The notes beneath the pieces are model-generated. The model saw nothing but the letters and a program-made list of their open reading frames with translations. It was not told where the DNA came from and ran no database searches. The position numbers were made by a program, and so were the translations under genes. 64,000 nucleotides of DNA. Source: Pseudomonas fluorescens (GTDB lineage Bacteria > Pseudomonadota > Gammaproteobacteria > Pseudomonadales > Pseudomonadaceae). Shown here one piece after another: positions 56,014-64,000 of this stretch (position 1 is the stretch's first letter; the number at the start of each line of letters is the position of its first letter). The stretch is from positions 62,001 through 126,000 of the forward strand of contig NZ_LVEJ01000022.1 of the NCBI RefSeq assembly GCF_001648775.1, written 5' to 3'.

Positions 56014-56330
56014 TCCCCTCACCCCAGCCCTCTCCCAGAGGGAGAGGGGGCCGACCGAGTTGTCTGGCGCTATACACCGATCTGAATGACCGAGTCGATT
56101 ATGGATTCGACCGAACAGGTTCCGGTCGGTGTATCTCTCAAGCATCCCCGGATCGGTCCCCTCTCCCTCTGGGAGAGGGTGAGGGGCCAACCGTGGGATG
56201 TTCGCTAAATACATCGACCTGAAAGTGCTGCCGTGAATCCATAATCGCTGCTGATCTTTCAGGTCGATGTCTAGCGTCAGACAACTCGGTCAGTCCCCTC
56301 TCCCTCCGGGAGAGGGCTAGGGTGAGGGGC
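56014..56330. repeat. Nested palindromic element (about 320 bp, MITE-like)
   Basis: The outer arms 56014-56072 and 56272-56330 are roughly 58-bp imperfect inverted repeats (one contains GACCGAGTTGTCTG, the other CAGACAACTCGGTC). Inside are a third CTCTCCC/GGGAGAG unit (about 56154-56188), a perfect 15-bp pair ACATCGACCTGAAAG / CTTTCAGGTCGATGT (56211-56225 and 56256-56270), and TACACCGA/TCGGTGTA arms. No coding frame. Fills the whole AraC-glyoxalase gap. Looks like a composite of a Pseudomonas short repeat family. Confidence 0.7.
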
Positions 56331-56338
56331 TTTTCGCT

Positions 56339-56707
56339 TCAGAGGCTGATCGCATTGGTAAACACCAACCGATTGCCAAACGGATCGACGATGGTCATGT
56401 CCTGACTCCCCCACGGCATCGCCTGAATGCCCGGGTGCGAGAACTTGTAATCCTTGGCCACCAACTGCTGCTGAAACGCCTCCAGCTCATCCGTCTCGAT
56501 ACGCAGCGCCGAACCCGGGCACGCATCGCCATGATGCTCGGACAAATGCAGCACACATTCGCCACGCGAGACCTGCAGATACAACGGAAAATTCGCCTCG
56601 AAGCGGTGCTGCCAGTCGATCTTGAAACCGAGAAAGTCGACGTAAAACTCTACAGCCTTGGCTTCATCGAAGATCCGCAGGATCGGGGTGGTTTTGCCGA
56701 AGCTCAT
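56339..56707 (-). CDS. Glyoxalase/bleomycin-resistance superfamily protein
   Basis: 122 residues, one VOC-fold domain. Starts MSFGKTTPILRIFDEAKAVEFYVDFLGF and ends MTIVDPFGNRLVFTN, both canonical for VOC proteins. Ribosome site CAGGGAGCACC before the ATG at 56707; a longer frame upstream is not supported. Could be a bleomycin-binding resistance-type or small-molecule isomerase/dioxygenase-like protein; function unproven. Confidence 0.85.
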   Translation of the reverse strand: MSFGKTTPILRIFDEAKAVEFYVDFLGFKIDWQHRFEANFPLYLQVSRGECVLHLSEHHGDACPGSALRIETDELEAFQQQLVAKDYKFSHPGIQAMPWGSQDMTIVDPFGNRLVFTNAISL

Positions 56708-56825
56708 GGGGTGCTCCCTGACTGATTGGCCCCACAGTGTAGACGGGGTGGATGTCAGCAATTCGGCCTGCTGATGGCTTTCTTTAATTGCAATGTGCCA
56801 CCACTGTGACGCAGTCCGCGAAACC

Positions 56826-58283
56826 TCAGTGAAAGTTGTCGCGCAGATCACCTTGTCGAGCAAGAAAGCGCCCTTCCCTGCGCCCGTTTGCCTGCCCGTC
56901 GCGATAGCTCAACACACCGTTGATCCACACACCATCGATGCCCTGTGCCGCACGTTGCGGGTCGTGAAAGTCAGCCACATCACGCACTGTCGCCGGGTCG
57001 AACAACACCAGATCCGCCCAATAACCTTCACGAATCTCACCGCGTTCCTTCAAGCCGAATCGCGCCGCCGACAAACCGGTCATCTTGTGCACGGCGGTGT
57101 GCAGCGCAAACAGGCCGACGTCACGGCTGAAATGGCCCAACACCCGTGGGAAAGCGCCCCACAAACGCGGATGCGGAAACGGGTCTTCGGGCAGTCCATC
57201 AGAACCGACCATCGTCAACGGGTGGGCGAGGATTCGTCTGACATCGGCCTCGTCCATGCCGTAGTACACCGCGCCCGCCGGTTGCAGGCGTTTGGCGGCG
57301 TCGAGCAGCGGCATGTCCCATTCGGCGGCGATGTCGATCAGGTCGCGACCACTGACTTGCGGATGCGGCGTCGACCAAGTGATGGTGATGCGGTGGGCGT
57401 CGGTGACTTGCTTGAGGTCCAGCGTCGAAGAACTCGCCGCATACGGGTAACAATCGCAGCCGACATGCTGGTTTGTCGCCGCTTCTTCGAGCGCCGCCAG
57501 CAACTGCGGACTGCGGCCCCAATTACCCACGCCGGCACATTTGAGGTGAGAAATGATCACCGGTGACCGCGAGTGACGGCCGATGCTGAACGCTTCATCC
57601 ATCGCTTCCAGCACCGGTGCGAATTCGCTGCGCAAATGCGTGGTGTACACCGCACCAAAAGCCGTCAGTTCTTCGGTCAGTTGCATCACTTCATCGGTGG
57701 AGGCACTGAAGGCGCTGGCGTAGGCCAGGCCTGTGGATAAGCCCAATGCACCGGCCTCAAGACTTTCACGCAATTGCTCGCGCATCGCGGCGATTTCTGC
57801 CGGCGTGGCGCTACGAAACAAGTCATCCAGATGATTGCTGCGCAGCGCCGTGTGACCGACCAGTGCAGCGACGTTCAGCGTTGTATTGGCCGCTTCGACC
57901 GCCGCGCGGTAATCGCTGAAGCGTGGATAAACGAACGCTGCCGCGCTGCCGAGCAGGTTCATCGGATCCGGTGGATTGCCCTTCAGACTGACCGGCGACG
58001 CGCTGATCCCGCAGTTGCCGACAATCACTGTGGTCACGCCCTGACTGAGCTTGGGCAGCATCTCTGGCTGACGGATGACCACGGTGTCGTCGTGGGTGTG
58101 CACGTCGATGAAACCCGGCGCCAGCACCCGCCCCGCCGCATCGATTTCTTCTGTTGCGTGAGCATCCCGCAAGTCGCCGATGCGCTCGATGCGACCCTCA
58201 CGGATTGCCACGTCAGCGGGGTAGCCGGCCACGTTGCTGCCATCAATGACGAGCGCATTGCGGATCAGCGTGTCGTACAGCAT
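56826..58283 (-). CDS. N-acyl-D-amino-acid deacylase (D-aminoacylase family)
   Basis: 485 residues, amidohydrolase superfamily. Metal-binding HTHDD (about residues 60-64, PGFIDVHTHDD), and later GNCGISASP and SRSPVIISHLKCAG motifs fit D-aminoacylase/N-acyl-D-glutamate deacylase enzymes, which free D-amino acids from acyl forms. C-terminal GYWADLVLFDP is typical. ATG at 58283 follows CAGGAGACTGAC. Downstream of the HAD/DUF218 genes. Confidence 0.92.
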   Translation of the reverse strand: MLYDTLIRNALVIDGSNVAGYPADVAIREGRIERIGDLRDAHATEEIDAAGRVLAPGFIDVHTHDDTVVIRQPEMLPKLSQGVTTVIVGNCGISASPVSLKGNPPDPMNLLGSAAAFVYPRFSDYRAAVEAANTTLNVAALVGHTALRSNHLDDLFRSATPAEIAAMREQLRESLEAGALGLSTGLAYASAFSASTDEVMQLTEELTAFGAVYTTHLRSEFAPVLEAMDEAFSIGRHSRSPVIISHLKCAGVGNWGRSPQLLAALEEAATNQHVGCDCYPYAASSSTLDLKQVTDAHRITITWSTPHPQVSGRDLIDIAAEWDMPLLDAAKRLQPAGAVYYGMDEADVRRILAHPLTMVGSDGLPEDPFPHPRLWGAFPRVLGHFSRDVGLFALHTAVHKMTGLSAARFGLKERGEIREGYWADLVLFDPATVRDVADFHDPQRAAQGIDGVWINGVLSYRDGQANGRREGRFLARQGDLRDNFH

Positions 58284-58309
58284 GTCAGTCTCCTGGCGGC
58301 AGCCTCGTG

Positions 58310-58948
58310 TCAATGTCTGCCCTTGATCAAATGGTGATCGAAACCTTGTTCTATCAGGTATCGCCAGGCCACCTCAACCGCTTCAGGAATCACTTGCGGG
58401 GCCTGAAAACCCAGCGAAGGGTAAACCATGATCCGGTGTAGATCGCCGACCATTTCGTCGATCACCCCCAAGACCCCGATCAGATGGCTGATCTCGTCAG
58501 GAAAACCGAACGACGGCGCATCCACCCAAGCCTCGACTTCGGGCCATTGAATGGGCAGGGTCAATGCCACGCGTCGGATCGAGTTCGGCTTGGTCAGAAA
58601 GGTCGCTCGACGCACGTTGGGGAACAACGCCTTGGCAAACGCGATGTTTTCGGCAAAGTTGGTGGCGCGCGATTCCAGGGTGAATTGATCCGGTCTGACG
58701 CCCAGCGCCATGGCCCGTTGGGCAAACATATCGGCTTCGCTGCGGTCCCACAAATGCTTGGTCCAGTTGCCGGTATGGCCGGTGAACAGCAGATGCTCGG
58801 CAACGCCTTTGCTCAGCAATTGGCAGGCGTAATCACAGACTCTGAGGTCGTAGGAGCCGCAGACCACAATCAGTTCACACCTGTTGTGCGTGCGCCCGGC
58901 GCCAAGAAAATCCCACAGAACGCGGGCGTGTTGCAGGGTCTGGGTCAT
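58310..58948 (-). CDS. DUF218/YdcF-like protein
   Basis: 212 residues with the DUF218 fold: ELIVVCGSYDLRVCDYACQLL (split, about 24-44), LLFTGHTGN and ESRATNFAENIAFAK (about 92-106, the conserved E-x-x-S/A-x-x-T-x-x-N motif). YdcF of this family binds SAM in E. coli; real role unclear. Its start overlaps the HAD gene stop (ATGA). Confidence 0.85.
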   Translation of the reverse strand: MTQTLQHARVLWDFLGAGRTHNRCELIVVCGSYDLRVCDYACQLLSKGVAEHLLFTGHTGNWTKHLWDRSEADMFAQRAMALGVRPDQFTLESRATNFAENIAFAKALFPNVRRATFLTKPNSIRRVALTLPIQWPEVEAWVDAPSFGFPDEISHLIGVLGVIDEMVGDLHRIMVYPSLGFQAPQVIPEAVEVAWRYLIEQGFDHHLIKGRH

Positions 58949-59655
58949 GGCCGGGCGAACCTCTGCGCAACGGGTGCACTGATGCGCAGGCCGCCCTCGC
59001 TGTAAGCGAGTGGCCCCTGCTCTGTCCGGGAAACCGCCAGCGCAGTGAAATCCGCATACGCACACAGCGCACCGTGCCCGGTCAGGGTCGGATCATCGCC
59101 AATGCCGATACACAAGGCGCCGCTGCTGATCGCCGACTGCACGCCGCTGACTGAGTCCTCGAAGACCAGACATTCATCGCTCTGACGCGCCATTCGAGCC
59201 GCCGCCAGGCGATAGGGATCGGGGGCCGGTTTGCCAAGGCGCACGTTGTCTCGGCAAATGATGCTGTCAAACACCGACGTCAGATTGTGTTGCTGCAGAA
59301 CATGCTCGACACGTGCGCGCCAGCTGCTGGTGACCAGGGCCATGGGCACCGCGCAATCCTTGAGCAGCGTGATAAACGCCGCGACGCCCGGCACCAGCGA
59401 ACAGTCGGAAAGCTCTTCAAGGGCATCGACCTGTTGCTTGATCGCCACCCGCTCCCGTTCATCAAACTGCCCGAACAATGCCTGTAGCGTGTAGCCGCCC
59501 GGGCGCCCGTGAATGTGCTCGTGGATAAACGCCTGATCGACTTCAACACCGTACTTGCGCGCAACGGTGGTCCAGGCCGATTCGATGACTTCGCGAGACT
59601 GGATCAGCACGCCGTCCATATCAAAGCAGACGGCGGTAAAGGTTCGTTGTGTCAT
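58945..59655 (-). CDS. HAD-superfamily phosphatase/phosphoglucomutase-like hydrolase
   Basis: 236 residues, HAD subfamily I with a helical cap. Motif I FDMDGVLIQS (about 10-19; nucleophile Asp and acid Asp), motif II VTSSW, motif III GKPAPDPY (Lys) and motif IV FEDSVSGVQSA. Closest pattern is beta-phosphoglucomutase or sugar-phosphate phosphatase. Coupled to DUF218 downstream and overlapping the MFS gene upstream by 35 bases. Confidence 0.9.
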   Translation of the reverse strand: MTQRTFTAVCFDMDGVLIQSREVIESAWTTVARKYGVEVDQAFIHEHIHGRPGGYTLQALFGQFDERERVAIKQQVDALEELSDCSLVPGVAAFITLLKDCAVPMALVTSSWRARVEHVLQQHNLTSVFDSIICRDNVRLGKPAPDPYRLAAARMARQSDECLVFEDSVSGVQSAISSGALCIGIGDDPTLTGHGALCAYADFTALAVSRTEQGPLAYSEGGLRISAPVAQRFARP

Positions 59656-60796
59656 GAGTTGAACTTCGCATTTTCAGATGAGCGAGAAATGCCAGCACTG
59701 TGCCCACCAAGGCGAACAGCGCCATCACGTAATAGGACCATTGCGGTTGCGTTTCATACAAATACCCGGCGAACGGCGTCGCCAGCCCCATGGGCAAGGC
59801 CACTGCCAGGGAGTAATAAACCCCTTGCGTAAAGACCTGAATATCCTGCGGTGCGTGATCGCGAATAAAGCGCATGATCGCCGCGTGATACGCGGCAAAA
59901 CTCAGCGCATGCAGGCACTGCCCGAGCACGATCAGCACCAGTGCATCGCTATTGGAAAACAGCGCCCAGCGCGCTGCGGCGCAGACACTGGAAAACATCA
60001 CGATGGATAACGGCGAGCACCACGACAGGACTTTGTTGGACAGGGCGAAGTAAGTGATTTCGGCAATGACCGCCACCGACCAGAACATGCCGATGGCCGA
60101 CGAAGAGTAGCCTTTCACGCCCCAGCCGATCGACGCCGTAGAGAAATACAGGGTGTGACTCAGTTGAATGAAACTGGCCGCGGCAATCGCGATCAACAGG
60201 CTTTTTTGCGCCAGCAATGCCTTCCAGTCCGGCCGTTTTATTGCGCGCCTGAGCGGTTCCGGCTGCGTACGCGAGACCTGGCGTTTCAAGCGCAGACAGG
60301 CTATTGCGGTGAACAACATGCACGCGGCAACCACGATCGGCACCCACGACTGGCTGTACTGCGCGAACAGAAAACCGCCCAGGGTCGAGGTCAGAATAAA
60401 CGCGGAAGACCCCACCGCCCGCACCCAGCCATAGTTCTGCAGCGCCTGTTTATCGCGCTTGAGCAGATAGGCCTCGGACAAGGGCAACACCACCATCCAC
60501 AGCCCGCCAAACAGAATGCTCAGCCCGACAAACAGCCACAAATGCACCGGTATGAAATAAAACAGCGCGGTGCACAGCGCCGCCGAGAACCCGAGAAATG
60601 CAGCCAGACGCAATTGGTCTACGCGCCAGTCGGCCACGTAGGTGATAAACACTCCGCTGAATACCTGGGGCCAGTAAGCCGCTGCAATCAGCAGGCCGAT
60701 CTGACTGGCGCTCATGCCCAGTGAATCAAGCCAGGTGGGCCAGAACGGATAGATGATCCCTTCTGCCGCAAAGAATCCGAAGAAGATTAGATACAT
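59621..60796 (-). CDS. MFS transporter, HcaT/LacY-like group
   Basis: 391 residues, 12 predicted helices. Begins MYLIFFGFFAAEGIIYPFWPTWL, as in the 3-phenylpropionate-transporter-like MFS group, with GVFITYVADWRVDQLR as the cytoplasmic loop A. The ATG at 60796 is at the first helix; the longer frame upstream is unlikely. Overlaps the HAD gene. In this cluster it may export or import a carbamoylated compound. Confidence 0.87.
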   Translation of the reverse strand: MYLIFFGFFAAEGIIYPFWPTWLDSLGMSASQIGLLIAAAYWPQVFSGVFITYVADWRVDQLRLAAFLGFSAALCTALFYFIPVHLWLFVGLSILFGGLWMVVLPLSEAYLLKRDKQALQNYGWVRAVGSSAFILTSTLGGFLFAQYSQSWVPIVVAACMLFTAIACLRLKRQVSRTQPEPLRRAIKRPDWKALLAQKSLLIAIAAASFIQLSHTLYFSTASIGWGVKGYSSSAIGMFWSVAVIAEITYFALSNKVLSWCSPLSIVMFSSVCAAARWALFSNSDALVLIVLGQCLHALSFAAYHAAIMRFIRDHAPQDIQVFTQGVYYSLAVALPMGLATPFAGYLYETQPQWSYYVMALFALVGTVLAFLAHLKMRSSTHDTTNLYRRLL

Positions 60797-60860
60797 TCGA
60801 CATCCATATGCTCGATCCGCCAAAACAGGGCTCCGCCGGAGCCCTGTCCACATCACTTCA

Positions 60861-62582
60861 TTACTCGAAGCGTGTTTGGGTGAAGCTGTTTTTACCCTTG
60901 CGCCAGACGATCAGCGATTCGCTCATGACCACCAGATCGACCATGCCTTCTTTCAACGCATCCAGAGCATCCTGAGAAGAACACACGATCGGCTCTTCGT
61001 GACGGTTGAACGAGGTATTGATCAACGCCGCCTGACCAGTCTTGTCGTGCCAGGCATTCAGCAAGCGGTGCATGAACGGATCGGCTTGCGGACGAATGAT
61101 CTGCGGCCGCGCAGTGCCATCGATATGCACCACCGCCGGGCTCGCCTCGATGAACGCCGGGTGACAATCGTAGGTCATGGTCATGGTGTCTGCCGCCACT
61201 TGTTCCTCATCCCAACCGACGTAGCAGGCGGCGGCCTGTTCAATCGCGGTGACCGGCCCGAAGGGCATGAACTCGGTGCGGTGCATGCGTTTGTTGAGCC
61301 AGTCGTTAACCTCGGCGTCCTGGGCGTGATAGACGATGCTGCGATTGCACAGCGAGCGCGGGCCGAATTCCATCTTGCCTTTGAACATGCCCAGCACCTG
61401 ATTTTCCAGCAGCGCCTCGGTGAGCACCTCGATGAGGTTGGCAGGCGTGTGGTAACCCAGTTCCGGGTAGTCGCGATGGATCAGATTGATGTTCTGCGAA
61501 ACGCTGCGTGACTCCGGCCCGAGCGCCATGGTCGGGGTCTTGAAGCGCGTGCCGTTTTGTAAATAAGCGGCGCCGACCGCTGCCGCCAATGCCAGGCCTC
61601 CATCGCCCATGCACGGCAACACGTAGACATTCTTGACGTTGGCAATCTCGCGCAGGCGCTGATTGAGTTTCACGTTGCCGAACACGCCGCCGGCCAGACA
61701 CAGGTTGCTGCTGCCGCGTTGTTCCAGATGATGGGTGACCACGGCGACCAGCAGGTCTTCGCTATGCCGTTGTACGGCGGCCGCGATGTCCTCGGGTGTT
61801 TCCTGAGCAAACAGCGCTTGCAGCGGATCGCTATAGTTGTTGTAGGACGGCAGGAACAGATCGCCGCAATACGCTTTGATGCGCCCGTCCTCGAAACGGA
61901 TCATCTGCTGCATCACTCCCAGCAGTTTTTGCGGGTCGCCGAAGGCTGCGAGGCCGGTGACCTTGCCTTCATGGCGGTTCGGTTTGTAACCGAGCAAATG
62001 GGTAATCCGCCCGTAAAAATAGCCCAGGCTGTCGATGCTGGTCTCGCGTTGCAATACGCTGGTTTCAGTCGGGCTGTACCAAGTCACGGTCAGGGACTGG
62101 AAGTCGCCGCGCCCGTCACAGGTCAACGTCAGCGCTTCATCAAACGGCGAACAGACGAAGGCACCGAGGGCATGACATTCATGGTGATCGATGTAGTACG
62201 CCTTGCCCAGCAGGCCATTGGCGACAATGAACTGGTCAAATTCGGCGCGTTTCTCTTTATCGTTGCTGACCTCATCGGTGACCCGCTGGCGGAATTGCAT
62301 CAGGCCCTGCGGGTTAGTCCTGACCTCTTCAACGATGCGATCAAAGTACAGCTCAAGGTGTTTGTCGGCACTGAATCCGGCGTTCCATCCATAGGCGACA
62401 TAGTCGACATCTTCCAGAGACAAACCCGCCTGGCTCAAGACGAATTCAATGGACTGCGCGGGCCAGATCTTGTGGTCCTTGATGCGAGTGAAGCGTTCCT
62501 CGCTGACCGCTGAAAGAATCAGGCCGTCGCGCACCAGGCAAGCTCCCGATAAATCGTTGTTGGTAACACCCAAAATGATCAT
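60861..62582 (-). CDS. NodU/CmcH-type O-carbamoyltransferase
   Basis: 573 residues with a Kae1-like N-terminal domain (YIDHHECHALGAFVCSPF near 131-148, with the HxxxH-type metal residues; LTLTCDGRGDFQS) and a YrdC-like C-terminal domain (LINTSFNRHEEPIVCSSQDALDALK, split, near 525-550). Family members transfer carbamoyl from carbamoyl phosphate to a hydroxyl of an antibiotic or nodulation factor. Heads the apparent unit with MFS, HAD and DUF218. The carbamoyl donor is made by CarAB encoded 55 kb away in this window. Confidence 0.93.
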   Translation of the reverse strand: MIILGVTNNDLSGACLVRDGLILSAVSEERFTRIKDHKIWPAQSIEFVLSQAGLSLEDVDYVAYGWNAGFSADKHLELYFDRIVEEVRTNPQGLMQFRQRVTDEVSNDKEKRAEFDQFIVANGLLGKAYYIDHHECHALGAFVCSPFDEALTLTCDGRGDFQSLTVTWYSPTETSVLQRETSIDSLGYFYGRITHLLGYKPNRHEGKVTGLAAFGDPQKLLGVMQQMIRFEDGRIKAYCGDLFLPSYNNYSDPLQALFAQETPEDIAAAVQRHSEDLLVAVVTHHLEQRGSSNLCLAGGVFGNVKLNQRLREIANVKNVYVLPCMGDGGLALAAAVGAAYLQNGTRFKTPTMALGPESRSVSQNINLIHRDYPELGYHTPANLIEVLTEALLENQVLGMFKGKMEFGPRSLCNRSIVYHAQDAEVNDWLNKRMHRTEFMPFGPVTAIEQAAACYVGWDEEQVAADTMTMTYDCHPAFIEASPAVVHIDGTARPQIIRPQADPFMHRLLNAWHDKTGQAALINTSFNRHEEPIVCSSQDALDALKEGMVDLVVMSESLIVWRKGKNSFTQTRFE

Positions 62583-63125
62583 AACTATTCCTTGTTTTTG
62601 CCAATTTCAGTGATGACGTTACCCGCGCCCTGAACACGCGATGTGCAGGCGGGAATGTTTGAAGGAGGTGCGGCAGCCATAGCCGACAGCCATTAACCGC
62701 GAGAAGGCGAAGTGAGTCTGTCCGCCCGGGAAACACCTTGACGAAAAGGCATCAGCAGCGTGCTGTCATCGCAAAATCCTTTTGCATAAAAACTCCACAA
62801 GCATTGAGCTGCAGAACCGGCTTCATGCCGTTGCAGCCAGTTGATGTGGCTATCCAGAGGGCACCGCGACGGGCGCCGAGCGGTTTAGCCGGATGACAGC
62901 CTAATAGGAAATTTCCGGCTAAAACGGTTCAGGTTGACCTAAAAATTAAATGCCATCCGCCGTGCCATGGTTTTCCGGGACAGCGGTGGACGTGAAAAAA
63001 CCTGTGGAAGCGAGGGTGCTGGCGAAGCGGTTTTTTCATTCAACATGCGCGTTGAATGGTTGACCGCTATCGCTGGCAAGCCAGCTCTCACAGGTTTCGG
63101 GGGTGATCACTCGGAAGGGGTGAAC
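62583..63125. other. 543-base intergenic region with degenerate REP-like arms
   Basis: Promoter region of the carbamoyltransferase on the left. At 63001-63030 and 63064-63097 lie two inverted degenerate REP-like words (CCTGTGGAAGCGAG... and ...CTCTCACAGG), with an inner CATTCAAC/GTTGAATG hairpin (63037-63058 area). The rest shows no convincing gene; AT-rich around 62905-62950. Confidence 0.6.
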
Positions 63126-64000
63126 TCACACCATTTCGTTACGAATCCATTCAGCCACCGACGTGCGTTTTGGTGCCCAGCCGAGCAGTTCGCGAGCGTG
63201 TTTGCCACGTACGCGGCTGTTCGAGCCGAGGCCGTAGTTGGCCATTTCATAACCCCATTCGGCTTCGGCGTCTTTTAACGGCCAGTCTTGCGGTTGGCCC
63301 AGGTTCAGGGCTTGGGCCATGGCGGTGGTCATGTCGATGAACGAGGCTTCGCCGCTTTCGACGAAATAGAAAGTACCCGGTACGTTCTTGGTCAGCGCCA
63401 GCAAGTACAGGGCGACGACGTCTTCGATGTGCACGTTGGACCAGATGTTCTGGCCGGTACCGACGTGGCGCACTACGCCGCTTTTGCGCGCCTGCTTGAG
63501 CAGTCGCGGCAATTGCACGCTGTCGCGATTGACGCCGAGGCTATGGCCGTAGATCAGCGTGTTACAGATGACGGCGGAGTTCACGCCGTCCTTCGCGGCG
63601 GCGAGGATCAGATTATCGATGGCCACACGCGCAGCTTTGTCGACGGTCGGCTCTGGCAAGTTGTCTTCGTAGTAAATGATGTCGCTGGATTTACCGCCCG
63701 ACGCATCGCCAACGATGCTCGAACCGCTGGTGTGCAGGAAGACTTTGTTGGAACCGCGCAAGGCATCGAGCAACGCTTCGACCGCGCCGCGATGGTCGCT
63801 GCTGGCCGCGTTGATCACCGCGTCGGCAGCGCTGGCTTGTTCGGCGAGCAGGGTTTTGTCGTCGAGAGTGCCTATGACCGCGGTCATGCCGAGTGCCTTG
63901 AGCTCAGCAGCCTGTTCGGCGCTGCGCACCAGACCGGTGACGGTGTGACCGGCCTGAACCAGACCGGTAGCGATCGAGCCGCCGATAAAACCGGCAGCGC
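63126..64000 (-). CDS. NAD(P)-dependent epimerase/dehydratase (SDR), 5' end cut by the window edge
   Basis: About 291 codons visible. The frame runs off the right end and there reads the Rossmann loop GFIGGSIATGLVQAGHTVTGL, so the start codon is beyond base 64000. Features HTSGSSIVGD and a YGHSLG active-site-like Tyr, and a C-terminal LLGWAPKRTSVAEWI element of extended SDRs. Function could be sugar or flavanone-type reduction; substrate unknown. Confidence 0.85.
   Translation of the reverse strand, partial: AAGFIGGSIATGLVQAGHTVTGLVRSAEQAAELKALGMTAVIGTLDDKTLLAEQASAADAVINAASSDHRGAVEALLDALRGSNKVFLHTSGSSIVGDASGGKSSDIIYYEDNLPEPTVDKAARVAIDNLILAAAKDGVNSAVICNTLIYGHSLGVNRDSVQLPRLLKQARKSGVVRHVGTGQNIWSNVHIEDVVALYLLALTKNVPGTFYFVESGEASFIDMTTAMAQALNLGQPQDWPLKDAEAEWGYEMANYGLGSNSRVRGKHARELLGWAPKRTSVAEWIRNEMV

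Overview
The window reads as a chromosomal segment of a Pseudomonas, most likely of the P. fluorescens group. The core gene orders (grpE-dnaK-dnaJ-dapB-carA-carB-greA, rlmE-ftsH, recN/fur/bamE, ratA/rnfH, smpB), the REP-type palindromes built on GTGGGAGCGAGC, the LldR-type lactate operon and the protein sequences all point there. No phage, plasmid, insertion sequence or CRISPR array is visible. Both ends cut genes: ftsH on the left and an SDR/epimerase on the right.

Bases 1-18650 are conserved housekeeping. On the minus strand runs a heat-shock and biosynthesis block: grpE and dnaK, each with an excellent sigma-32 promoter, then dnaJ, dapB, carA with a terminator-like leader, carB, greA and a small membrane protein. 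yhbY is divergent from rlmE-ftsH. recN (LexA-type box), fur, bamE, the rnfH/ratA pair, a sodium symporter and smpB follow.

Bases 18660-27400 hold lactate use: the repressor lldR, a 17-bp LldR operator, the permease lldP, the iron-sulfur L-lactate oxidase lldEFG and a large flavin/iron-sulfur D-lactate dehydrogenase, mostly coupled by ATGA overlaps. After a small secreted protein comes the tmRNA gene ssrA (27901-28289), so both parts of trans-translation (SmpB and tmRNA) lie within 10 kb of each other.

Bases 28500-33210, immediately after ssrA, form the most intriguing accessory region. It has a four-Cys microprotein and a 39-residue membrane microprotein, each preceded by the same 19-bp near-palindrome. 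A WYL-type regulator, a glycine-rich membrane-hairpin coiled-coil protein, a membrane protein with an N-terminal HNH-nuclease-like motif, and a translationally coupled YkgJ-type cysteine-cluster protein follow. This could be an undescribed membrane-associated stress or defence cassette; no function is proven.

Bases 33450-44800 are mixed accessory genes: a secreted PPC/lysozyme-inhibitor-like protein, a repeat-like periplasmic protein, a DUF6124 protein, two acetyltransferases, an ArnT-like glycosyltransferase convergent with a PAP2 phosphatase/histidine phosphatase pair, an HBM-type chemoreceptor and a HigBA-type toxin-antitoxin pair.

Bases 44900-56010 hold an envelope trio (DUF1329, DUF1302, zinc phospholipase C-like) and a coupled oxidase / glycerol-3-phosphate-dehydrogenase-like / FGGY-kinase operon divergent from an AraC regulator, which suggests catabolism of a glycerol-type or alkylglycerol-type substrate. 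A roughly 320-bp nested palindromic element follows. The right end carries a glyoxalase-fold protein, a D-aminoacylase, and a compact cluster of a NodU-type carbamoyltransferase, an MFS transporter, a HAD phosphatase and a DUF218 protein, which may make or export a carbamoylated small molecule.
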